Shown: positions 38,197 through 46,811 of the stretch, one piece after another
Numbering within the stretch: the first letter of the stretch is position 1
Layout of the letters: each line of letters starts with the position of its first letter
NCBI RefSeq assembly: GCF_013408655.1
Contig: NZ_JACCBP010000001.1
Span: 2,294,001 to 2,358,000 of the forward strand
Length of the DNA: 64,000 bases
Origin: Pigmentiphaga litoralis
GTDB lineage: Bacteria > Pseudomonadota > Gammaproteobacteria > Burkholderiales > Burkholderiaceae_B
Reading direction: 5' to 3'
Translations under genes and position numbers: made by a program
Notes under the pieces: generated by a model
What the model saw: only the letters and a program-made list of their open reading frames with translations
Told to the model about the DNA's origin: nothing
Databases searched by the model: none

Positions 38197-39672
38197 ATGA
38201 ACGACGATTCCGAAGGGCTGGACCCGGCTGCCGTTGCGCCGCCCGAAACGCAAGCCCGATCCCTGTTCGGCGAGATCCTGGACTGGATGCTCGCCCCCCT
38301 CTTCCTGCTGTGGCCCATGTCGGTCGCGATCACCTATGTGGTGGCGCAGTCGATCGCGGTCGTTCCGTACGACCGGGGGCTGGCCAACAGCGTGCTGGTG
38401 CTGGCCCAGCAGGTCAAGGAAGTGAACGGCCGCGCGCGCCTGACCCTGCCCGTGCCCGCGCGCGAGATGCTGCGCGCCGACGAGACCGACACCGTGTTCT
38501 ACCAGGCGCTGGGCACGCGCGGCGAGTATCTGGGCGGCGACCGCGAACTGCCCCTGCCGCCGGGCGCTGAACGGCCCCTGCCGGGGATCGTGCAGTATCG
38601 CGACGACACGGTGCGGGGCTTCAGTGTGCGGGTGGCCTATACCTGGGTGTCGCTGCCGACCCTGGCGGACGGCCAGCCGGCGCTGGTCCAGGTGGCCGAG
38701 ACGCTGGAAAAGCGGTCGCAGCTGGCCAACGAGATCATCAAGGGCGTGATCATTCCGCAGTTCGTCATCCTGCCCCTGGCGGTGCTGCTGGTGTGGTTCG
38801 GCCTGTCGCGCGGCATCGCGCCGCTGAACAAGCTGCAGGCCCGGCTGCGGGCGCGGCGGCCGGATGACCTGTCCCCCATCAACGAACGCGAAGCCCCGCA
38901 GGAAATCGCGCCGCTGGTGGCCGCCATGAACGATCTGCTGCAGCGGCTTTCGTCCAATGTGGAAGCCCAGAAACGCTTCGTGGCCGACGCGGCGCACCAG
39001 ATGAAGACGCCGCTGGCCGGCATCCGCACGCAGGCCGAACTGGCGCTGCGCAATGCCAGTCCGGAAGACATGGAAGCCAGCCTGCGACAGCTGATTTCGG
39101 GCGCCGAACGGGCGACGCGGCTGGTCAATCAGTTGCTGGCGCTGGCACGCGCCGAAGATCCCCGCAACCCGTCGAACCTGCACAGCGACATCGATCTGCA
39201 GGCCATTGCCCAGGAACAGACGCAGAACTGGGTGCACGAAGCCATGGCGCGCGACATCGACCTGGGCCTGGAGGGCGAAGACGGGCCTGTCAGGATCCGT
39301 GGCAACGCCCTGCTGCTGGCCGAACTGCTGAACAACCTGATCGACAATGCCCTGCGCTACACGCCGCGAGGCGGGACCGTGACGGTCCGGGTGCGTGTGA
39401 CGCCGACCCAGGCGATTCTGGAGGTCGAAGATTCGGGCCCCGGCATCCCGGAAGCGGAACGCGAGATGGTGTTCGACCGCTTCTATCGCGTGCTTGGCAC
39501 GGCGACCGACGGCAGCGGCCTGGGACTGGCCATCGTGCGCGAAATCGCCCAGCAACACGGCGCCGCCATCACGGTTACGGGAAACTCCCAACCCGGCAGC
39601 GGCGCGGGCCCCGGCACCCGCATCGCCACTGCCTTCGGGCGTTCCGGGGTAAGTGACCCTGAAATCAACTAA
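38197..39672 (+). CDS. Sensor histidine kinase (TctE/QseC-like)
   Basis: A 491-aa membrane sensor kinase. It has two membrane segments (about residues 35-55 and 185-205) around a periplasmic domain of about 130 residues, then a HAMP-like linker, DHp helix with His267 (ADAAHQMKTPLAGIRTQAE) and a GHKL domain (NNLIDNALRYTPRGG, VEDSGPGIPEAEREMVFDRF, GSGLGLAIVREIAQQHG). The ATG at 38197 is used; longer in-frame starts overlap the regulator gene. With the upstream regulator it forms a complete two-component system; the transporter gene follows directly. Confidence 0.93.
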   Translation: MNDDSEGLDPAAVAPPETQARSLFGEILDWMLAPLFLLWPMSVAITYVVAQSIAVVPYDRGLANSVLVLAQQVKEVNGRARLTLPVPAREMLRADETDTVFYQALGTRGEYLGGDRELPLPPGAERPLPGIVQYRDDTVRGFSVRVAYTWVSLPTLADGQPALVQVAETLEKRSQLANEIIKGVIIPQFVILPLAVLLVWFGLSRGIAPLNKLQARLRARRPDDLSPINEREAPQEIAPLVAAMNDLLQRLSSNVEAQKRFVADAAHQMKTPLAGIRTQAELALRNASPEDMEASLRQLISGAERATRLVNQLLALARAEDPRNPSNLHSDIDLQAIAQEQTQNWVHEAMARDIDLGLEGEDGPVRIRGNALLLAELLNNLIDNALRYTPRGGTVTVRVRVTPTQAILEVEDSGPGIPEAEREMVFDRFYRVLGTATDGSGLGLAIVREIAQQHGAAITVTGNSQPGSGAGPGTRIATAFGRSGVSDPEIN

Positions 39673-39688
39673 GAATCTACTTCAGACT

Positions 39689-39732
39689 TTCAGCACGCCG
39701 TAAGGAAGCTGTCAGCGCCGCGTAAGCCAGTG
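39689..39732 (+). promoter_or_regulatory. 11-bp phased GTAAG-type direct repeats upstream of the MHS transporter
   Basis: GTAAG (39700), GTCAG (39711) and GTAAG (39722) recur at an exact 11-base period, with a weaker TTCAG at 39689. Direct repeats of one helical turn are typical OmpR-family binding sites, and the gene just upstream encodes such a regulator. Confidence 0.5.
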
Positions 39733-39820
39733 TTTCTAATCTGAATCAAGCCTGACAAATCACCAGGCAAGTCTGCATCCATCAACTATCACAGCAGGCA
39801 TTCCGAGGAGACACCCTTCC

Positions 39821-41494
39821 ATGAACACCACGACGTCCGCCAGCGTGCCGCACGCCCCGGCACGCCCCATGACGAGCGAAGAGCGAAAAGTCATCTTCGC
39901 TTCCTCCCTCGGCACCGTTTTCGAATGGTATGACTTCTACCTGTACGGCTCGCTCGCGGCGATCATCGCGCGCCAGTTCTTTTCAGGTGTGAATGAAACC
40001 GCAGCCTTCATTTTTGCGTTGATGGCCTTTGCGGCCGGCTTTGCGGTGCGGCCATTCGGCGCGCTGGTGTTCGGCCGCCTGGGGGACCTGGTGGGCCGCA
40101 AGTACACCTTCCTGGTCACGATCCTGATCATGGGTGTGTCGACCTTCATCGTCGGTATCCTGCCGTCCTATGCGTCCATCGGGATTGCGGCGCCAATCAT
40201 CCTGATCTGCCTGCGGCTGCTTCAGGGTCTGGCACTGGGCGGCGAGTACGGTGGCGCGGCGACCTATGTGGCCGAGCATGCGCCGCATGGCAAGCGCGGC
40301 GCGTACACCAGCTGGATCCAGACCACGGCCACGCTGGGCCTGTTCCTGTCGCTGATCGTGATCCTGGGCGTGCGCACCGTTGTCGGTGAAGAAGCCTTTG
40401 CTGCCTGGGGATGGCGCATTCCGTTCCTGCTGTCGATCCTGCTGCTGGCAGTCTCGGTGTGGATCCGCCTGCAACTGCATGAGTCGCCCACGTTCAAGCG
40501 CATGAAGGAAGAAGGCAAGACGTCGAAGGCGCCGCTGACAGAATCGTTCGCGCGCTGGGGCAACCTGAAGCTGGTGCTGCTTGCCCTGTTCGGCCTGACC
40601 GCCGGGCAGGCCGTGGTCTGGTACACGGGTCAGTTCTACGCGCTGTTCTTCCTGACGCAGACGCTGAAGGTCGACGGGACCACCGCCAACATCCTGATCG
40701 CACTGGGCCTGCTGATCGGCACGCCGTTCTTTGTGATCTTCGGGACGCTGTCGGACAAGATCGGCCGCAAGCCCATCATCATGGCGGGCTGCCTGATTGC
40801 CGCACTCACCTACTTCCCGGTGTTCAAGGCCATCACGCACTATGCCAACCCGGCGCTGGAAACCGCCCAGGCCAATGCGCCCGTGGTGGTCGTGGCCGAT
40901 CCCGCCACCTGCTCCTTCCAGTTCAACCCGGTGGGCACCAGCAAGTTCACCAGTTCGTGCGACCAGCTCAAGGCCTTCCTTGCCAGCAACTCGGTCAACT
41001 ACAGCAACGAAGCGGCACCTGCAGGCACGGTGGCGTCGGCCAAGATAGGCAATTCGGTGGTGCAGTCGTTCGAAGGCAATGGCCTGGCTGCCGCCGACCT
41101 CAAGACCAAGGGTGACGCCCTGAAGGCCCAGCTGACGTCCGAAATCCGCAGCCATGGCTATCCGGCCAAGGCGGATCCGGCGCAGATCAACAAGGTCATG
41201 GTGGTGGTGCTGCTGACCTTCCTGGTGATCCTGGTGACGATGGTGTACGGCCCGATCGCGGCCATGCTGGTCGAAATGTTCCCGACCCGCATCCGCTATA
41301 CGTCGATGAGCCTGCCGTACCACATCGGCAACGGCTGGTTCGGGGGCTTCCTGCCGACCACATCGTTCGCCATCGTGGCGGCCACGGGCAACATCTACTA
41401 CGGCCTGTGGTACCCGATCGGCATCGCGGTGATGACGCTGATCATCGGCACGCTGTTCGTCAAGGAAACCAAAAATAACCGTCTGGAAGACTGA
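39821..41494 (+). CDS. Metabolite:H+ symporter (MHS family, MFS)
   Basis: A 557-aa MFS transporter of the MHS branch (KgtP/ProP-like), importing organic acids or similar solutes with protons. The start region FASSLGTVFEWYDFYLYG is the MHS signature. The loop 2-3 motif GRLGDLVGRKYTF and the second-half repeat DKIGRKPIIMAG are intact. Between the later helices (about residues 345-460) there is a hydrophilic insertion of about 115 residues with two Cys (ATCSFQFN, SSCDQLKAF), making it longer than the usual 430-450 aa. GAGGAG precedes the ATG. Location after a TctDE-like pair suggests carboxylate-responsive expression. Confidence 0.9.
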   Translation: MNTTTSASVPHAPARPMTSEERKVIFASSLGTVFEWYDFYLYGSLAAIIARQFFSGVNETAAFIFALMAFAAGFAVRPFGALVFGRLGDLVGRKYTFLVTILIMGVSTFIVGILPSYASIGIAAPIILICLRLLQGLALGGEYGGAATYVAEHAPHGKRGAYTSWIQTTATLGLFLSLIVILGVRTVVGEEAFAAWGWRIPFLLSILLLAVSVWIRLQLHESPTFKRMKEEGKTSKAPLTESFARWGNLKLVLLALFGLTAGQAVVWYTGQFYALFFLTQTLKVDGTTANILIALGLLIGTPFFVIFGTLSDKIGRKPIIMAGCLIAALTYFPVFKAITHYANPALETAQANAPVVVVADPATCSFQFNPVGTSKFTSSCDQLKAFLASNSVNYSNEAAPAGTVASAKIGNSVVQSFEGNGLAAADLKTKGDALKAQLTSEIRSHGYPAKADPAQINKVMVVVLLTFLVILVTMVYGPIAAMLVEMFPTRIRYTSMSLPYHIGNGWFGGFLPTTSFAIVAATGNIYYGLWYPIGIAVMTLIIGTLFVKETKNNRLED

Positions 41495-41541
41495 CGGACA
41501 CCCGCAGGCGTGGGCATTGCGCCCACGCCGGGGTACTCTCG

Positions 41542-41576
41542 AAGGGCTGGCCATCGATCCGATGCCAGCCCTTTTT
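41542..41576 (+). terminator. Terminator after the MHS transporter gene
   Basis: AAGGGCTGGCCATCG pairs with CGATGCCAGCCCTT (one bulge) around ATC and is followed by TTT. Confidence 0.85.
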
Positions 41577-41606
41577 CATTGCCCTGGCTCATTCATGGAG
41601 AGCGCC

Positions 41607-42479
41607 ATGATCTCGTCACTGCCGCGCCTGGCGCATCGTGCCTTCCCTGCATTGCTGACTGCCTGGGTCGGCGGCATGTTGGCTGCCGCTGCCGTCCCGA
41701 TCCACGCCGCCGACTTTGCCGACGCACAACTGGACCGCGCGATTGCCGGCACCCACCGCACGGCGGCGGATCAAGCCCGGGACCCCTATCGTCACCCCAA
41801 GGAAACGCTGCGCTTCTTTGGCATCCAGCCTGACCAGACCGTAATCGAAATCGCGCCCGGCGCAGGCTGGTACACCGATATCCTCGCGCCCTTCCTGCGC
41901 GACCACGGCAAGCTGTACGCCGCGCACTACGCGGCGTCCGGCCCCGACAGCAGCGACTACCGCCGGCAGGGCCGCGCGCGGTACGAGGCCAAGCTGGCCG
42001 CCAACCCGACGCTGTACGGCAAGGTGATGGTGGGAGACCTGCCGGTGCGCAGCTTTACCGACATCCAGCCACCCGGCGGCGCGGACATGGTGCTGACCTT
42101 CCGCAACATCCACAATTGGATCAAGGACGGGCACCTGGACGACAGCCTGAAGGCGTTCTACGACGTGTTGAAGCCGGGGGGCGTGCTGGGCGTGGAGGAA
42201 CATCGCGCCCGGCCGGGCACGTCGGTGGACCAGATGATCGCGACCGGTTATGTGACCGAAGCCTATGTGATCGAACGCGCGCAGGCCGCCGGCTTCAAGC
42301 TGGCGGGCCGCAGCGAGATCAACGCCAACCCGCGCGACACCAAGGACTACCCGAAGGGCGTGTGGACGCTGCCGCCGTCGTACGTGGAAGGCGATCGCGA
42401 CCGCGCGAAATATGCGGCAATCGGCGAGTCGGATCGCATGACCTTGAAGTTCGTGAAGCCGGCGGCGGGCGGCAAGTAG
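41607..42479 (+). CDS. Exported SAM-dependent methyltransferase-like protein
   Basis: A 290-aa protein with a cleavable signal peptide (LTAWVGGMLAAAAVPIHAAD) followed by a class I methyltransferase fold of the predicted-methyltransferase type (COG4798-like). It has TVIEIAPGAGWYTDILAPFL as SAM motif I, ADMVLTFRNIHNW as the motif IV region and LKPGGVLGVEEHRA as the post-motif. SAM is cytoplasmic, so a methyltransferase domain behind a signal peptide is odd; the fold may serve another function in the periplasm. The ATG at 41607 has GGAG upstream; ATG 41595 is in frame but less well placed. Substrate unknown. Confidence 0.82.
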   Translation: MISSLPRLAHRAFPALLTAWVGGMLAAAAVPIHAADFADAQLDRAIAGTHRTAADQARDPYRHPKETLRFFGIQPDQTVIEIAPGAGWYTDILAPFLRDHGKLYAAHYAASGPDSSDYRRQGRARYEAKLAANPTLYGKVMVGDLPVRSFTDIQPPGGADMVLTFRNIHNWIKDGHLDDSLKAFYDVLKPGGVLGVEEHRARPGTSVDQMIATGYVTEAYVIERAQAAGFKLAGRSEINANPRDTKDYPKGVWTLPPSYVEGDRDRAKYAAIGESDRMTLKFVKPAAGGK

Positions 42480-42557
42480 TCAGGGCGTGAAGCGTTCAGG
42501 ACGCGCCGTGGTCAGGGCACGACGCGGTCAGGACACGAAGTCGTCAGGGCGCCACCG
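42479..42557. repeat. Imperfect short tandem repeats (GTCAGGRCRYG units)
   Basis: Five degenerate 15-17-base units each starting GTCAGG or GTTCAGG fill the gap between two convergent genes. They start at the stop codon of the methyltransferase gene. Confidence 0.5.
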
Positions 42558-42580
42558 TGTCCGCGCGCTGACCCTCCCTT

Positions 42581-43561
42581 TTATTCACCCTTGATGCCGC
42601 CGTCCTTGATGACCTTGCCCCACCGCGCGAATTCGGTCGTCGCATATTGGCGGAATTCCGCTGGCGACGGGCTGATGTGGATCACGTTGCCGTTGGCGGT
42701 GAACTTCTCTTGCACGTCGCTGCGCTGGAAGCCCTTGGCCAGGGCGGCGTGCACCTTCTGCACCACCTCGGGCGGCAGGCCTGCCGGTCCGCCAATGCCA
42801 AACCACGGCGCCACCACCAGACCGGGATAGCCCGATTCCTTGGCCGTGGGTGTCTCGGGCAGTTGGGGCGACCGCTGTTCGGACAATACCGCGATGGCCT
42901 TGATGCGCCCGGCCTTGATCTGCGGCCCCGCCACCACCAGCGAGCTTTGCGAGTCGAGCTGGGTCGACCCGCCGATCAGGTCCTGGATCTGCTGCTGCGC
43001 GCCCTTGTACGGGATGTGATTGAACTGCACGGCGGCCTGCGTCTGGAACAGTTCCACGGCCAGATGGGGAATGGTGCCCACGCCGGGTGTGCCGTAGGCG
43101 ATCTTGCCGGGGTTGGCCTTGGCGTAGGTCACCAGTTCGGACAGGGTGGAATACGGCGCGTCCTTGGCCGCCACCAGCACCGGCGTGGTCGACGCCACGT
43201 TGCTGATGTACGTGAAGTCCTTGAACGAATCAAAGCCTGCATTGCCCAGGTGCGGTGCAATGGCCACGGTAATCGCGACCAGGCCCAGCGTGTAGCCATC
43301 GTTCGGCGCCTTGGCCAGCACACCCAGGCCCAGGGTGCCGTTGCCGCCCGGGCGATTCTCGACGATCACCGGTTGCTTGAATTCGGCCCGCAGCACTTCG
43401 GCCACTTCACGGCCGATCATGTCGGTCGGCCCGCCCGCCGGAAACGGCACCACCAGCTTGACCGGACGGTTGGGCCAGTCCTGGGCCATGGCCGTGGCCG
43501 AGGCAGCGGCGGTCGCGGTAAACACACACGCGGAAAAGAGCAGGCGGATCGAACGCTTCAT
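42581..43561 (-). CDS. Bug/TctC-family periplasmic solute receptor
   Basis: A 326-aa Bug receptor, third in the window. Its signal peptide (RSIRLLFSACVFTATAAASA) ends near AMAQD and the mature chain starts WPNRPVKLVVPFPAGGPTDM. VENRPGGNGTLG, YAKANPGKIAYGTPGVGT and PYKGAQQQIQDLIGGSTQ are typical. The ATG at 43561 is preceded by TTGGAGACC. The gene stands alone between the convergent methyltransferase and the cyanophycin cluster; there is no clue to its ligand. Confidence 0.93.
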   Translation of the reverse strand: MKRSIRLLFSACVFTATAAASATAMAQDWPNRPVKLVVPFPAGGPTDMIGREVAEVLRAEFKQPVIVENRPGGNGTLGLGVLAKAPNDGYTLGLVAITVAIAPHLGNAGFDSFKDFTYISNVASTTPVLVAAKDAPYSTLSELVTYAKANPGKIAYGTPGVGTIPHLAVELFQTQAAVQFNHIPYKGAQQQIQDLIGGSTQLDSQSSLVVAGPQIKAGRIKAIAVLSEQRSPQLPETPTAKESGYPGLVVAPWFGIGGPAGLPPEVVQKVHAALAKGFQRSDVQEKFTANGNVIHISPSPAEFRQYATTEFARWGKVIKDGGIKGE

Positions 43562-43656
43562 GACGGTCTCCAATATCGTTGTCGTGGTGGCGTCGTGGCC
43601 ACCTGCCGATATGGTATTCCGATGCGTGCAGTGAGCGCACGCACTTGTCGCGTGGC

Positions 43657-44202
43657 CTACAGGAATCGGTCCAGCAGCCGCCGGCTGCCGCGGTCCAGCC
43701 GGGTCAGGTCCCGGATCAGGAAATACAGCCCATGCCCGTCGGCAATCAGCAGCGTATTGCCCGACACCCGGCGGATATCCTGCTCGCTGCGCAGCACCAG
43801 TTCGGTCGGACCGCGATCGGTCTCGATGGCCCAGCGGCTGGGCGTGGCCAGCGTCGACACGCTGATGATGCGAGTAACCACCGGCATGAATTCCCGCCGC
43901 GCCAGTTCTTCGGCGATCAGCGCGCGGCTGGCATCGTCAAGCGCATCCAGCCGGGGGATCCAGGCCAGTTCGTGCCCTTCCCGGCCGACCAGCGCGATGT
44001 GTTCCAGGCGGCCGTCGATCGGAAAGGCGCGCACCGGCACGACGCCGTTGTGCGCCACGCCGTCGGCGCCGGTATAGACCAGATGGCCGAAGGCGTCCCG
44101 CTGCAGGGAACCGGGCACGACCGCCGCCGGGGCCATGGCGTCGCGGATGGTGGCCAGGGATCCGGGCACGGCGTCTTGAGCCATCGAAGGGGTCGGATTC
44201 AT
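43657..44202 (-). CDS. DUF1854 protein of the cyanophycin cluster
   Basis: A 181-aa DUF1854-type protein with no signal peptide or membrane segment. Characteristic stretches are LVYTGADGVAHNGVVPVRAF, GHELAWIPRLDAL and FMPVVTRIISVSTLATPSRW. The ATG at 44202 overlaps the ABC-transporter stop by 4 bases (ATGA), so the two are coupled. The same pair is found beside cyanophycin synthetase genes in many betaproteobacteria, which gives it its usual label of cyanophycin-associated; the molecular role is unknown. Confidence 0.85.
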   Translation of the reverse strand: MNPTPSMAQDAVPGSLATIRDAMAPAAVVPGSLQRDAFGHLVYTGADGVAHNGVVPVRAFPIDGRLEHIALVGREGHELAWIPRLDALDDASRALIAEELARREFMPVVTRIISVSTLATPSRWAIETDRGPTELVLRSEQDIRRVSGNTLLIADGHGLYFLIRDLTRLDRGSRRLLDRFL

Positions 44203-46451
44203 GCTGTCTCGTCCGCGTTGTTGTTCCACGCGACCACGTCGCCATCCGCCGGCCGCGACTGGGCCTGGTACAGCCGGAAGTAGGCGCCCTGTCGCGCCAT
44301 CAGCACGTCGTGCGGCCCCTCTTCCACCACCTGCCCCCTGTCCAGCACCACCAGCCGGTCGGCACGCCGCAAGGTGCTGAGCCGGTGCGCCACGGCAATC
44401 GTGGTCCGCCCGCGCACCAGGTTATCCAGCGCCTTCTGGATTTCCTTTTCGGTGGCCGTGTCGACCGACGACGTGGCCTCGTCCAGGATCAGAATGCGCG
44501 GGTCGATCAGCAAGGCGCGGGCGATCGAAATGCGTTGGCGCTCGCCCCCCGACAGGGACTGGCCACGTTCGCCCACCAATGAGTCATACCCATGCGGCAG
44601 GCGCAGAATGAATTCATGCGCATGCGCCGCGCGCGCCGCCGCGATGATCTCGGCCCGGGTGGCCTGCGGCTTGCCATAGGCAATGTTCTCGGCAATGGTG
44701 CCGAAGAACAGGAAGGGTTCCTGCAGCACCACGCCGATATTGTGCCGGTAGCCCGAAATGGCCAGCGACCGGATGTCGATGCCATCGACCTTGATCGATC
44801 CTTCACTGACGTCGTAGAAGCGGCAGATCAGGTTCACCAGCGTGCTCTTGCCCGACCCGCTGTGGCCGACCAGGCCGATCATCTCGCCCGGCGCAATCGT
44901 GAGCGACACGCCGCGCAGCACGCTGCGGCTGCCATACCGGAACGCGGCCTGGCGAATGTCGATGCGGCCTTCGACGCGGCCCAGCGGCACCGGCTGCGCG
45001 GGTTCGGGCACGCTGGATACCCGGTCCAGGATGTCGAAGATGCGCTTGGCGCCCGCCGCGGCCTTTTGCGTGACCGACACGATGCGGCTCATGGAATCGA
45101 GCCGCAGATAGAAGCGGCTGATATACGCCAGGAAGGCCGCCAGCACACCGACTGAAATCTGTTTATTGGCGATCAGCCAGATGCCAAAGCCCCACACGAT
45201 CAGCAGACCGATCTCGGTCAGCAAGGTGACCGTGGGCGAGAACAGCGACCAGATCGTATTGACGCGATCGTTCACGGCCAGGTTGTGGTCGTTGGCTTCG
45301 CGAAAGCGGGCGACCTCGCGCTTTTCCTGCGCGAACGCCTTGACCACACGAATGCCAGGAATGGTGTCGGCCAGCACATTGGTGATTTCGGACCAGATGC
45401 GGTCCACCTTTTCAAAGCCGTGCTTGAGCCGGTCGCGCACCGCATGGATCATCCAGGCGATGAACGGCAAGGGCAGCAGCGTGACCATGGCCAGCCAGGG
45501 GTCGATCGACACCAGGATCAGCGCGGTCATGATGATCATGAGCACGTCGGTGGCGAAGTCGAGCAGATGCAGGGACAGGAACACGCAGATGCGGTCGGTT
45601 TCGGACCCGATCCGCGCCATCAGGTCGCCCGTGCGTTTGCCGCCAAAGTATTCCAGCGACAGCTGCTGCAAATGTTCGTAGGTGGTCGTGCGCAGATCGG
45701 CGCCGATCCGTTCGCTGACCCAGGCCAGCAGATACGTGCGGCCCCAGCCCAGCAGCCACGCCAGCAGCGCCGACACCAGCAGCCCGCTCAGGTACCAGGT
45801 GGCCTTGGTGATGTCGATCGGCGCGCCGTTCTGGAACGGGATCAGCACCTCGTCCATCAGCGGCATGGTCAGGTAAGGCGGCACCAGGGTCGCAGCCGTC
45901 GACAGCACCGTCAGGATGAAGCCGATGATCAGCTGACTGCGGTACGGCCGCGCGAACCGGCCCAGGCGCATGAGCGCCCAGCCCGAGTCGGCCTCGGTGG
46001 GTTCCACGTCGCCGCCAAAGTCCCGCTGCGTGTCGTCGGCATCGGGTTGCGGTGCGCGCACGCCGCCGGCCGCGCGCATGGCCTGTTCGCGGGCGAAGGC
46101 ATCAGCCAGGCGCGCCGCATCGGCGTGCTGGGCCAGGGTATAGCGCCAGGTGGCCAGCCGGGCATCGGGCGCGTCGAGCGCCAGGCAGCCAACCCCGGCG
46201 TGGTCATGCAGGTGCAGGCGCGTGCCATCGGCCAGGGGCCAGGATTGCCATGCGCCACCGCCATGCTGCGCGATCAGGCGGCGTGGCGTCAGGACCAGCT
46301 GGCCGAACGTGAAACGCAGGGCGTCATCCAGGTCGAGCGACACGCTGGCGAGCACGGGCTCGTCGGCGCCGAGCACGGCGGCCAGGTCGGAAGGCACGGA
46401 TGCCGGGGCGTCCGCCAGGGCAGTGGCGGTTGGGGTAACGGGTGTCATCAA
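44199..46451 (-). CDS. ABC exporter-like protein of the cyanophycin cluster
   Basis: A 750-aa fused ABC half-transporter. Residues about 25-150 form an N-terminal soluble domain not found in ordinary exporters. A six-helix membrane domain (about 180-460, starting RPYRSQLIIGFILTVLSTAA) and an ATPase domain with Walker A GHSGSGKST, signature LSGGERQRISIARALL and Walker B ILILDEATSSVD follow. It is divergent from the cphA pair and coupled to the DUF1854 gene. Family context suggests a role in cyanophycin metabolism, but the cargo is unknown and the polymer is intracellular. Confidence 0.88.
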   Translation of the reverse strand: MMTPVTPTATALADAPASVPSDLAAVLGADEPVLASVSLDLDDALRFTFGQLVLTPRRLIAQHGGGAWQSWPLADGTRLHLHDHAGVGCLALDAPDARLATWRYTLAQHADAARLADAFAREQAMRAAGGVRAPQPDADDTQRDFGGDVEPTEADSGWALMRLGRFARPYRSQLIIGFILTVLSTAATLVPPYLTMPLMDEVLIPFQNGAPIDITKATWYLSGLLVSALLAWLLGWGRTYLLAWVSERIGADLRTTTYEHLQQLSLEYFGGKRTGDLMARIGSETDRICVFLSLHLLDFATDVLMIIMTALILVSIDPWLAMVTLLPLPFIAWMIHAVRDRLKHGFEKVDRIWSEITNVLADTIPGIRVVKAFAQEKREVARFREANDHNLAVNDRVNTIWSLFSPTVTLLTEIGLLIVWGFGIWLIANKQISVGVLAAFLAYISRFYLRLDSMSRIVSVTQKAAAGAKRIFDILDRVSSVPEPAQPVPLGRVEGRIDIRQAAFRYGSRSVLRGVSLTIAPGEMIGLVGHSGSGKSTLVNLICRFYDVSEGSIKVDGIDIRSLAISGYRHNIGVVLQEPFLFFGTIAENIAYGKPQATRAEIIAAARAAHAHEFILRLPHGYDSLVGERGQSLSGGERQRISIARALLIDPRILILDEATSSVDTATEKEIQKALDNLVRGRTTIAVAHRLSTLRRADRLVVLDRGQVVEEGPHDVLMARQGAYFRLYQAQSRPADGDVVAWNNNADETA

Positions 46452-46811
46452 AGCGTGGGCCAGGGGTGGGCGGGTCGGGCCTGGGTCGCGCGCGGCCCGG
46501 GCGGGCGACTGTTACAGCATGTCTCGGAGTATAGAGGGAGCGGCGAGAAAGCTTACGCCGCCACACGGGCCGTTGCGCGGCCACACCTAGGGGATTCCCT
46601 TATCTTGTGCCCCGCCAATACTTACAGCTTGCTTACAGGAGACTTAACACATACATTTCGCGGTGCTGCACGCAAAAGCCGATATCGGGGCGCGCGCCGC
46701 TGGCGTATCCTGCTCATGGCGGTTGCGACCGGCGGGCAAACCATAACGATGCGCAACCGACGTTCGCCGTTCCTCACGGCTCCCTCCGCCCTTCGAGACA
46801 CCACGACCTTC
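46452..46811. promoter_or_regulatory. Divergent regulatory region of the cyanophycin cluster
   Basis: These 360 bases between the ABC and cphA-like genes hold no ORF I would call. The notable element is a row of phased CTTAC-type repeats (46599-46649) near the centre. Promoters for both directions must lie here but are not clear by eye. Confidence 0.6.
46599..46649 (+). promoter_or_regulatory. 11-bp phased CTTAC/CTTAA direct repeats in the cyanophycin promoter
   Basis: CTTAC at 46621 and 46632 and CTTAA at 46643 recur every 11 bases, with CTTAT two periods earlier at 46599. This spacing and CTTA core resemble PmrA/QseB-type OmpR-family boxes. CTTAC is the reverse complement of the GTAAG repeats before the MHS transporter. 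Confidence 0.55.

Noticed and set aside
45285..46811. Open frame upstream of and in phase with the CphA-like gene
   Set aside because: It is antisense to the ABC transporter gene and has no family resemblance; ATG 46812 begins the conserved CphA start.
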